Positions 23,617 through 33,216 of a DNA stretch of 64,000 nucleotides are shown here, piece by piece (position 1 is the first letter of the stretch; each line of letters starts with the position of its first letter). Made by a program: the position numbers and the translations under genes. Source of the stretch: Benincasa hispida (lineage: Eukaryota > Streptophyta > Magnoliopsida > Cucurbitales > Cucurbitaceae); NCBI RefSeq assembly GCF_009727055.1, contig NC_052358.1:42779583-42843582 (forward strand), written 5' to 3'. The notes under the pieces were generated by a model. That model had not been told where the DNA came from. It made no database searches and saw only the letters and a list, made by a program, of their open reading frames with translations.

Positions 23617-23703
23617 TTTATGTTCTGTAAATTTTGGGTATTTGATTCGTTCCCATGCTTCCGCTCAAGGACCTACAATGGTTCCTTCAATTGGTATCAA
23701 AGC
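23617..23703 (+). repeat. copia LTR 3' end and initiator tRNA-Met primer site
   Basis: The stretch CGCTCAAGGACC..GGTTCCTTCA ends at 23689 and matches the end of the LTR at 35150. TGGTATCAAAGC follows at 23692-23703, one base off the standard initiator tRNA-Met primer site. This marks the end of a 5' LTR whose start is probably the piece at 20714. Confidence 0.78.
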
Positions 23704-24039
23704 TAAGTTTCTGGCCCAAATTTTTCCAAAATTCTGGATTAATTTTATAGTGTTATGGTGGAATTTTGCATTTTGTAGTTCATGTGATAAATGTTCTATG
23801 GAATATATAGTTTTGCAATTATTTGGATGGTTTCGAGATTGGACTGTTTAGATTTATCGCTTTCTTTTTACAAATTGGTTTGTAAGGGCCCATAATTTTA
23901 GGGAGTTTAATTGTGATGGAGTATGTATTTAAGGTTTTGAGTCACTCGTTTTGTTCCTGGTGTATTTTCTAGAGAAAAACGAAGTCCACTTTGGAAGAAC
24001 AAGAAAGCTCGCTCGATCGTTGCTTGGCGATGCTTGCTA

Positions 24040-24300
24040 TGTGATGGCAATTGGCGTGAGGTGCTATGTGATAGGACTGTGCAATTGTGGCTATGCGATA
24101 GCTCTATGCAATCTTGGCTATACGATAGCCCTATGCGATAGCTTTGTGCTATCATTGTTATGCAATAGCTTTGTGTTATCGTTGCTATGCGATAACACTG
24201 GATGATCGTTGCTATGCGATAGCACTATACGATCATGGCTGAGCGTGTCATTGGATGTTCGTTGCTACACGATGGTTATGAGCGATCATTGCTGGGTAGT
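24040..24300 (+). repeat. Degenerate GCTATGCGATAG tandem repeats
   Basis: A unit of about 24-27 bases built on TGCTATGCGATAGC recurs roughly ten times with drift, for example GGCTATGCGATAGCTCTATG, GGCTATACGATAGCCCTATG and TTGCTATGCGATAGCACTAT. Related GATCG-rich motifs occur in copia LTRs at 51560-51720 and 62690-62850. Confidence 0.8.
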
Positions 24301-24521
24301 TACGATCGACCAGTTCAAGACTCAGTTCACCTGCTTCAAATCGGCTGACTCTTTATTTATAGTAGTTAGTTTTAAATTCCGTTTTAGGTGCCCAATCTCG
24401 GTCCGTTAATTTCTTTTAATAAACATGTGATGTATGAATTTCATTTATATTTATATGCCATAAAGTATGTCATATAGTATAAAATCCCACCATAGGTTAT
24501 GCATTTAATTTCATGTATCAT

Positions 24522-24851
24522 ATTATAAATGTTATAATTTAAGATGTCTGATTTAATATTATAGCATGCTCATGCATCATATAGTATAAATGTTATAATG
24601 TATGCATGCATGCATTAATAACATATACATGCATCATTTATATTATAAGTGTTATAATATATAGTATAAATGTATGTTATTAATAATTTCATTACTATAG
24701 TATATAATTGTTATGTATGTTAGTAATGAATGAAATTGCATGAAACATGTCACCACTTTAGCGTAATTTATAATTGTTATAAAACTACCTAAGTATGCTT
24801 TACTAGCAGTGTATGGTTTTAATGTATTTCATTTGCTTATAATTGTTATAA
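24522..24851. repeat. Series of perfect short palindromes
   Basis: Four clean copies: ATTATAA/ATG/TTATAAT (24522-24538), ATTATAA/GTG/TTATAAT (24642-24658), TTTATAA/TTG/TTATAAA (24767-24783) and TTATAA/TTG/TTATAA (24837-24851). Partial copies lie between them. Arm bases differ between copies yet remain complementary. Confidence 0.85.
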
Positions 24852-25385
24852 TAAAATGAAACTAGAAATTAAAAACAATAATTAAGAGTTGCATGCAAAT
24901 CTTAAGTTAAAAATCATCTTCTAAAATTGTTTTAAAACATGATTCAGATAGACCTAAGATCACATTTCTAATAAGATTAGAAATATAGGTTTAATCTTTT
25001 AGTCGGTTTAATAGAATGAAATTGATTCTTAACAAAAAAAAATTAACTATGTAACAAATGTATCTATAAAGGAGCTTTTGTTCTAAGACAAGTTCTGTCT
25101 AGGCTGGGGTATTTAAGCTGACGGAAACGTAACACCCTTACCGTGGAACTTACATGGAAAGGTGAATTAGATAGATTTGTTATATGCATGCAAGCTTGAT
25201 TAAAGTTTGTTAAATAATTTAACATATCTTAATCAAAATTATTTAACAATCCAAAGGCAAATGTTTTTTTTGGGTAAATTAAACAATCACTTAGATAAAA
25301 TTAGTAGCCGAATTTTTCTAAGTTAATTAACTATAGGTAAAACGCTCAGTCGGAGAAAAATGACGTATATGATGCCTCATTTTAT

Positions 25386-25503
25386 CCTCTTCACGTTTCT
25401 CCTTAAAGTTCACACCGTAAGATCTATACGTGGCCTCGAGGCACCATGGGTGTCCCCCTATGGGTGGCATTTGTATAGATCAATATCAAGGTGAATGAAG
25501 AGA
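25386..25503 (+). ncRNA. Candidate structured RNA element, copy A
   Basis: A perfect 9-bp stem (GATCTATAC 25421-25429 with GTATAGATC 25473-25481) closes a loop holding TGGCCTCGAGGCACCATGGG and then TGTCCCCCTATGGGTGGCAT. Outer pairs TTCACACC with GGTGAA and CTCTTCA with TGAAGAG extend the stem. The same core is found in copy B with a different stem. Function unknown; it lies in the region between primer site and gag. Confidence 0.5.
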
Positions 25504-25561
25504 GTATTTATAGTAAATAGGAGTGGGACGTGTGACAACACATCCCTCGGTCTCTCTCATT

Positions 25562-25650
25562 AGTTTGAAATAAAGTTTCATGCATGGCCTCGTGGCACCG
25601 TGGGTGTCCCCATAAAGGATGGCATTTTTGCATGACGCTTTATTCAAACT
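25562..25650 (+). ncRNA. Candidate structured RNA element, copy B
   Basis: Stem TCATGCA (25578-25584) pairs with TGCATGA (25629-25635). An outer stem AGTTTGAAATAAAG (25562-25575) pairs with CTTTATTCAAACT (25638-25650) with one bulged A. The loop holds TGGCCTCGTGGCACCGTGGG and TGTCCCCATAAAGGATGGCA, matching copy A in the core, while the stems differ in sequence but keep pairing. Confidence 0.5.
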
Positions 25651-26040
25651 CCAACAATGGATAGGGTTGCTTTAATTTCATGTCTAATTGGTTTTTTCCT
25701 ATGGTTGGCTCACTGAGGCAGAACTCTAGAACCTAAAATGAGGGGTTACACTTACAAAAATTGTTCAAAGAGTTTAACAAATTTTGGACCAAACAATGGT
25801 GACTAGTAGTGACAGTAACAAGGAGATGGTCTATCTATTAGTTGAGATTGTCTCATTTCAGTGAAGAGGCACTCGATCACCCTACAGTCTTTTGTCCTGC
25901 CTCATTGAAACATCATTGCGAAATAAATGTCACTTGTGTACATTAGACTATTTTGCTAAAATTGATTGGTTGTCTTGTTGGTTTAATGCAAATAAACTAA
26001 TAATAAATAATTTGTATGGTTTCAACAAATTTATTTCACG

Positions 26041-26377
26041 ATGACTTCCGTGACCTTAAATCTACTCGTCACTGATAAATTAACGGGTGAAAACTACACT
26101 TCATGGAAAAACATGATCAACACAATATTTATCATCGATGATCTACCTTTTGTCTTGATCGAGGACTTTCCTCCCATTCCAGTTCCATATGCTACTCGAA
26201 ATGTTCGAGATGCATACGAGCGTTGGACACTGGCAAACGAAAAGTACTGAGCGTGTATCTTGGATAGTCTTTCTGAAGTCTTGGCCAAGAAGCATGAGCT
26301 CACACTCACAACTTGTGAAATCATGGAGTCTGTGAAGGGAATGTTCGGACAACCATCCGCAAAGCTCAGGCATGACG
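26041..26377 (+). pseudogene. copia gag, N-terminal part, interrupted by a solo LTR
   Basis: From ATG 26041: LVTDKLTGENYTSWKNMINTIF, then VRDAYERWTLANEKY, a stop (TGA at 26248-26250), then LAKKHELTLTTCEIMESVKGMFGQPSAKLRHD. This is copia gag. The frame is then cut by the LTR at 26378-28061 and resumes at 28062 with TLKHIFNARMQEGPSV. The internal TGA and the insertion both disable it. Confidence 0.87.
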
Positions 26378-28061
26378 TGATAACGGGCAGAAATGCACAT
26401 TATTATAGTGCTAAGTTATTAAACAATGAAGGTTTACATTGATAAAATATGATAGATTGCGTCCAAAAAGCATTAAGTTCATAACATTGCGGTCACATGC
26501 GTTCACCGCATAAAAACAGTTAACTTTTGTATTTTTATGCAGAATATGCGTTGACGCAAGGCGGAAAGCGCGATCACAAGAAATCAATAGTTGAGTGCCA
26601 AGGCTTTACGGTGATTTGTGCTCGTAAACATCTGCTCAAGAAGGAATGCCACATAGAGCTGGCGCAACTCAGTAGGCGCATCTGGGTGAAAAGCATAATT
26701 AATCACGATGGGATAGAAAGCTGATGACGGTCGAATCTGAATTAAGTTGACAAGACGCTAACGATAACAAGTACACTCAGGTTTTCGGTGAAAAATATTC
26801 GGCACATCAGTCAGAGAATTAAAGCCATTCCATCCGTGCAATCATAAAAGAGAAGCCGCCTTTCACCCCGAAACTCTATAAATACCGAAGGCAACCTTCA
26901 GAAAAGGGGTTCAGCTAGTTCAGCAAGTTCAGATACTTAGATAATTTTCTCCATAGTTAGAATAACATTGTTCTTAGATTTTCTTTTACTTTAAGGCGGA
27001 ACCGAGAGAAGTGAGATTGTGCCGATCGATCGTTCCGATGAACTTGGGAGAGTGTTGGAAGCTTCAAGATCAGAGAGAGGGCCAGCTCCTGCGGAAGTAG
27101 GATTATCTTTTGAATAGAATAGAGTTGACAATGTAAAGGCCTTGGGAAGCAAGGGATTGCTACTAGGCTCTCTATGCTTATCTTCCATTGTCGTTTTGTA
27201 CTCAAACTTGTTTATAGAAATGGAATTTACTTCTCTATATTTGTTCACTCTCTGTTTATTACGCATGAGTAGCTAAATCTGTTGAATGGGTTGAGAATCA
27301 CTTAGCTAGCATAACTGGGGATCTTCATTCTATACGATTATCTTGTATTATGTATGCTTCATTCATCCATTTGAGATACTCGAAAGGGTAGTCTAAGGAC
27401 AGGATCTAGGCTTGGAAAAGTCAGATTAGAATCTAGGCTCGGGAGAGTCAGATTAGAATGCATAATCAAGAGATAGAAGCTTAGGAATAAGCATTGTTTG
27501 CTATTAACGTGTCACATGCAGCCTAGAGATAGGACATGATTGTGTGTAGTCACCTTGTCTTTGTATGCATCTTGCATCATCACATAGGAAAAGAGTAGAG
27601 ACTTAGGAATAAGCACTATGGACATTGTTGCATTCAACACATGCGTCCTAGACTTAGGAGCACCGCATGTGCATTAGAAAATTAATTGTTGTTGCATGAG
27701 TGTTGCATGATCGCATAGTCTAACGCATTCCCAAGAAACGCTAGCTAAAGACCTTCTCAACCCGTTCCTCTGCATACTCAGTGCATTTATCGCATAATCA
27801 AACTTTTCTCAAATCCGCCGCATTTATTTATTTTATTACCGAAAACAACAACCCAAACAGCTATTGATTTATTTGGTTACCGCAAAGTCTTATGAGAAAT
27901 TACCACCGCATATTGTTTTCCCAGGTCCCTGAGTTCAACCCTGGATTTATCAGGAAACTCAGTGGGGTTTATACTTGGATTTCACTGAGAAAGCTTGTTG
28001 TTCAACGTATTTCCATCACCACATCTCATTCCATATTTTCATCACATAAAATAACGCATCA
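26378..28061 (+). mobile_element. Solo LTR of an Athila-like family inside copia gag
   Basis: The 1684-bp insert begins TG and ends CA, and is flanked by TGACG (26373-26377) and TGACA (28062-28066), a target duplication with one change. The gag reading continues on the far side, which fixes both ends. It starts with a GAAA-loop hairpin like the LTRs at 7579, 39709 and 47958. A TATA-like CTATAAATA lies near 26877. No internal domain is present, so it is a solo LTR left by recombination. Confidence 0.9.
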
Positions 28062-28640
28062 TGACACTCTCAAACACATCTTCAATGCCCGTATGCAAGA
28101 AGGGCCATCTGTTTGAGAATATGTTCTCAACATGATGGTCCACTTCAACTGGCGGAGATGAATAGGTCTATCATCGGTGAGCCAAGTTAGCTTCATTTCA
28201 GAATCTTTACCTGAAAGTTTCCTACACTTCCATAACAATGTTGTTTTGAATAGATTGACTACAACTTAACCACCTTACTCAACGAGCTACAGACCCTTCA
28301 GTCTTTGATGAAAAACAAGGAACAAAAGGTGAGGCAAATATTACTTCATCCTCTAAGAAGTTCCACAGAGGTTCAACCTCTGGGAAAAAGTTTGTATCTT
28401 CTTCCTCCGGCACCAAAAAGTAGAAGAAGAATAAAGTTGGAAACGGGAAAGCTAACTCACTAGCTATTGCCCAAAAGGGCAAGAAAGACAAAGTTGCAAA
28501 AGGAATCTATTTCCATCGCCACCAGGAGGGAGAAGAGGAACAGTCCCAAGTACCTAGTGAAAAAGAAAAAGTCCAAGCAAGGTAAATATGATTTACTTTT
28601 TTTTGGAAATCTGTTTTGTGGAGAATGATGATTCTGCTTA
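28062..28640 (+). pseudogene. copia gag, C-terminal part
   Basis: It resumes with TLKHIFNARMQEGPSV, then the KKFHRG and GKKFVSSSSG type basic linker. The zinc knuckle region near 28510 reads GIYFHRHQEG: the first two Cys positions are Tyr and Arg, so the knuckle is lost. Several frame changes occur. It joins the 26041-26377 piece once the solo LTR is disregarded. Confidence 0.8.
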
Positions 28641-29890
28641 GATTATAGATTCTAGTGCCACTAACCATATTTGTTCTTCATTTCATGGGGGTTGGAACTG
28701 GGCATATCGTCTCGGATGTGGCAGTGGGAGGTCTCCAGTTGACTTTATAGAATAAATTCATTTTATTAGAAAATGTGTATGTAGTTCCTGGTTTAAAAAG
28801 AAACCTAATTTCTGTAAAGTGTTTATTAGAACAATCTTATTGTATCAACTCCATGTAAATAAAGTGTTTATTTCCAAAAATGGTGTTGATATTTGTTCTA
28901 TAAAACTTGAAAACAACCTTTATGTGCTAAGATTGTTAGCAATTAAAGCCCTCCATAACTATGAAATGTTTAAAATTGTGGTAACTCAACATAAAAGACT
29001 TAAATTTTCTCCTAAAGACCAACTTTGGCACTTGAGATTAGGACACATAAATCTCAATAGGATTGAGAGGTTGGTGAAGAATGGACTTCGAAGCGAGTTA
29101 GAAGAAAATTCTTTGAAGGCAAAAAAACTAAATGACCCTTTACTGGAAAAGATTACAGAGCCAAAGAACCTCTAGAGCTGGTACATTCAGACCTCTATGG
29201 TCCGATGAATGTTAAAGTAAGGGAAGGTTTTGAATATTTCATCACTTTAACTGATGATTATTCAAGATATGGGTATGTTTATTTAACGCAACATAAGTCT
29301 GAATCTTTTGAAAAGTTAAAAGATTTAAGACTGTAGTTGAAAATGCATTATATTGAACTATTAAGTCATTTCGATCTGATCGAGGTGAAGAGTTTATGAA
29401 TCCGACATTCCAAAACTATTTGATAGAACATGGAATTGTATCACAACTCTCAACATCTGGTACACCTCAGCAGAATGGTGTATCAGAAAGGAGAAATCAA
29501 ACCTTGTTGCACATGGTTCGGTCTATGATGAGTTACTCTTCCTTACCTGACTCGTTTTGAGGTTATGCAGTAGAGACTGTAGCATATATTTTTAACTGTG
29601 TTCCATCTAAAAGTGCTACCAGAACACCTTTGGGATTATGAAATGGTCATAAAGCTAGTTTACATCATTTCAAAATCAGGGGTTTCCCAACACATGTACT
29701 TGAGGCAAATCCTAAGAAATTGGAATCTCGTACAAATTTGTTCCTATTTGTAGGCTACCCTAAAGAAAGGAGAGATGGTTTCTTCTTTGACCTTAAGGAA
29801 AACAAAGTTTTTTTTTTTTTTTTTTAATAAAAAAACAATACTTTTCGAGAAGAATACCACATAAGAGAGCATAAGCCCTGCAGTAAAGTT
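28641..29890 (+). pseudogene. copia protease and integrase, broken
   Basis: The protease active-site region near 28645-28665 reads IIDSSATNHIC, where the third residue of the usual D-S-G triad is Ser. The pre-integrase block follows (DQLWHLRLGHINLNRIERLVKNGL). Integrase parts are HSDLYGPMN (first Asp), FRSDRGEEFMNPTFQNYLIEHG (second Asp) and SGTPQQNGVSERRNQTLLHMVRSMM. Stops, including one at about 29558-29560, and frame changes interrupt it. A poly-T and poly-A slip lies near 29809-29836. Confidence 0.83.
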
Positions 29891-30775
29891 GTGTTAAATG
29901 AACGATTCAAAGAAACTACTGAACCTTCAACAAGAGTTGTTGAAGAACCCAACACCTCAACAAGCGTTGTAGAAGTTGGATCATTTAGTATGTCAAATCC
30001 ACCTCAAATGTTGAGAAAACCTCAACGCAGTGGGAGGGTTGTGAACCCACCTATCCATTATTTGGGTTTCACATAAATCCTAGCTATGGTAGCCGAAAGA
30101 GATGTTGAAGATCCATTGTCTTACAAGAAGGAAATGGAGGATGTTGATAAAGATGAGTGGATCAAAGCAATGGATCTCAAAATGGAGTCGATGTAATTCA
30201 ATTTAGTGTTGGATCTTGTAGATATACGTGATGGGTTTAAACCTATAGGTTGCAAATGGATCTACAAGAGAAAATGGGGTGCTGATAGAAAGTTGCAAAC
30301 CTTCAAGGCTAGATTAGTGGCAAAATGTTATACCCAAGTTGATGGAGTCAACTATGAGGAGTCTTTCTCACCTATTGCCATGTTAAAATCTATCCATTTC
30401 CTCATATCATGACTATGAGATTTGGCAGATGGACGTCAAGATTGCCTTTGTGAATGGCAATCTTGAGGAGACCATTTATATGGAGCAATCTGAGGGATTT
30501 ATAACCCAAGATCAAGAGTAAAAGGTTTGCAGACTTAATCGGTCCATTTATGTACTGAAGCAAGCTTCTCGATATTGGAATATAAGGTTTCATACTGCGG
30601 TCAAATATTATGGCTTTGATCAAAATGTTGATGTGCCTTGTGTATACAAGAAGATCATCAATAGTTTAGTAGTCTTCCTAGAGTTATACGTAGACAATAT
30701 CCTACTCATTGGCAATGATGTAGGTCTACTGATTGATTGAAGTTAATAACTGGTTAGCGACCCAATTCCAAATGA
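29891..30775 (+). pseudogene. copia linker and reverse transcriptase, broken
   Basis: The linker has STRVVEEPNTSTSVVEVGS and RKPQRSGRVVNPPIHYLG. RT follows: GCKWIYKRKWGADRKLQTFKARLVAKCYTQVDGVNYEESFSPIAMLKS, then, after a frame change, MDVKIAFVNGNLEETIYMEQSEGF and LYVDNILLIGNDVG. The second Asp of the catalytic YVDD box is Asn here (GAC AAT), a loss of a catalytic residue. The homologous stretch at 58446-59335 keeps both Asp. Confidence 0.85.
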
Positions 30776-31641
30776 AAGATTTGGGAGAGACTCAATTTGT
30801 TCTAGGAATTCAGATCTTTAGAGATCGAAAGAAAAAAAAATACTAACACTGTCTCAAACATCGTATATTGAAAAGATGCTTGTCAAGTATTCGATGCAGA
30901 ACTCTAAGAGAGGTTTGCTACCTTTAAAGCATAGAGTAATATTTTCTAAGGAACAGTATCTTAAGACACCTCAAGAGGTTGAAGAAATGAGACCGATCCT
31001 CTATGCATCGACTGTTTGCAGCCTGATGTATGTGATGTTATATACTCGACCTGACATCTGCTATACAGTGGGGATAGTCAGTAGATATCAGTCTAATCCA
31101 GGATATGATCACTGGACCACCGTTAAGAATATCCTCAAGTATCTACGGAGAACGGGGGATTACAAGCTCATGTATGGCTCTAAGGATCTGATCCTTACAG
31201 GATACACGGACTTTGATTTTTAGACTAATGAGAATTCTAGGAAATCAACATCAGAATCAGTGTTCACTCTTAATGGAGGAGTAGTAGTCTGAAAGAGCAC
31301 CAAGAAAGAGTGCATTGCTGACTCCATTATGGAAGCTGAGTACGTAGCAGCTTGTAAAGCTGCTAAGGAAGTTTCTGATTGATCTGGAAGTTGTTCCAGA
31401 CATGTTAAAGCCCATCACTCTTTATTGTGATAATAGTGGTGTTGTGGCTAATTCCCGAGAGCCTCGGAGTCACAAGCGTGGGAAACATATAGAGCGAAAG
31501 TATCATCTCATCCAAGAGATTGTGCATCGAGGATATGTGATCGTCACACATATAGCTTTGGAGCATAATATTGTTGATCCATTTACAAAGGCCCTCACGG
31601 CTAAGGTGTTTGAGGGTCATCTACAGTGTATGGATCTGTGA
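30776..31641 (+). pseudogene. copia RNase H, with in-frame TAG
   Basis: The stretch 30876-31223 holds IVSRYQSNPGYDHWTTVKNILKYLRRTGDY and ends LILTGYTDFDF followed by TAG (31221-31223). RNase H proper continues after it: KSTSESVFTLNGG, ADSIMEAEYVAACKAAKE, then [37 protein letters not shown] and VDPFTKALTAKVFEGH. A TAG at the same site is seen at 59974 and 63874. A frame break at about 31378 also splits it. Confidence 0.87.
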
Positions 31642-31777
31642 GATAGGCCACGTTTCCACTAGAGCAAGTGGAAGATTTGTACTGGGCATGCTATGCCCTA
31701 GTTTATTATTTGTGTACTTTGTATTTAGTATGACTTTTACATTGTATACCCCACTATGTTTAGGTCAAGTGGGAAAT

Positions 31778-33216
31778 TGTTAGGGTTGATGCCCTAAATC
31801 TTGTAGGGTCTCAAAGAAATTTTATTTATGTAATAAATATATGATGTTTTATTTTAAAATTAGTTGCATTAACCACAAACCAATAAACTAACATCCACGG
31901 TTATCTTTCTAGCTTAAACATGTATGTAGAGACATATAGGTGGATCATGTTTAAGTGATAACCTAAATGGTCTGTAGTAGATGGATAAGGTTGGGTATCT
32001 TATCCTGGTGAAACTACGAGTATGGCCCGCTTTGTAGATGTTATAGTTGTTGTAATGTACTACAAATGATCTGATCCTGATCATTCATATGGAGACATGT
32101 GAGCGGAGACATTTTAATACAAAGAAGTTTGTATAAGACTAGACCACGAAATGTTTAGTCTCATTATATAACACCGTTCATAATAGAGACTTTCATTTCA
32201 CTAGGATGACTATAGGTAACATGACCTGAATCCTGAGTGAGTTCGAACTCCTGCTTATGAAGGCGACCCTTTGATTTGTATGGGTGAGAGTGGCCAGATC
32301 GCCCTCTTAACAAGCCGACCATTTTGGGAATTCATCTGATTGAGGAGCTGGAAATACAGCTACACAAGAATTCACTCATTCTTCAATGTCGGGGCCAGTA
32401 GATAAATTGATCCCTTAAGGGCTGATTTCGGGGTTTGAACAATGTGGCGCCACACTCTCTCTTGGCTCGAGAGGGGTTTGATCATAGTTGAACTATGATT
32501 TATTATTTATTAGAGGGATCAGTAATACTTAAGGAGTTAGATGTAACTACAAGGGCAAAACGGTAACTTTGGCTCAGCTGTACTTACAAGCAATTTGTGA
32601 AGGGTCATCGACTATTGATTGGTTATATCCAATAGACATAGAAATATATCAGTAGTGCGAAGAGTGTAGCTACTGATCTTTAGTGGAGTGCCCGATAGTT
32701 AACGAACGATGAATAATTTAATTAAAGGAGTTTAATTAAATATTCACGTACTGTTGGAGATTTAAGCTACTGATCCACGAGGTTCCCTCTGCATCTCAAC
32801 GAGAATTAATGAGAATCCATTTTTTGATTAATTTGAATTGTTCAAATTAATTGAGAAAATTAATTATATGCGATATAATTAATTTAATCTAATTATATAT
32901 ATGATATAATTGCTATAATGTATTTGATACATTATAATATAAAGTTTATTTTAGAGGAAATAAGTATTTGAATACGATTCAAATATTAATTATATGAATT
33001 TTATTCATATGATTAAATTTAATATAAATAAGATTTATATTAAATGTCATTGGCGAGAGAATAGAAACTATAGGTTATATTGTATTTGATACAATATAAA
33101 ATCTATAGGGTATGTGTTATATTTTATGTAACATATAATTTAATATATACATTATATGATAAGGTAGTTATCATATAAATATATATTAAATTAATTTATT
33201 TTATTTTATTTTAAAA
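31778..33216 (+). repeat. copia 3' LTR, truncated
   Basis: It begins TGTTAGGGTTGATGCCCTAA directly after the polypurine tract GGTCAAGTGGGAAAT (31763-31777), and runs through the family landmarks (CACTAGGATGACTATAGGTA, TGTGGCGCCACACTCTCTCT). It is followed at 33217 by the start of another LTR rather than by its own end. Confidence 0.82.

Larger units (their letters stand above)
23704..26040 (+). other. Long non-coding leader upstream of copia gag
   Basis: About 2.3 kb lies between the primer site and the gag start at 26041. No protein domain was seen; the open stretches at 23951-24205 and 24209-24409 are the product of a short tandem repeat. It contains GCTATGCGATAG-type repeats (about 24040-24300), ATTATAA-type palindromes (24522-24851) and two related stem-loops (25386-25650). 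A leader this long is unusual for copia elements, so part of it may be older inserted sequence. Confidence 0.6.

Noticed and set aside
25386..25650. Hammerhead ribozyme (retrozyme-like)
   Set aside because: The stem-loops lack the CTGATGA and GAAA core motifs in the needed arrangement; the structural finding is kept but the ribozyme class is not claimed.
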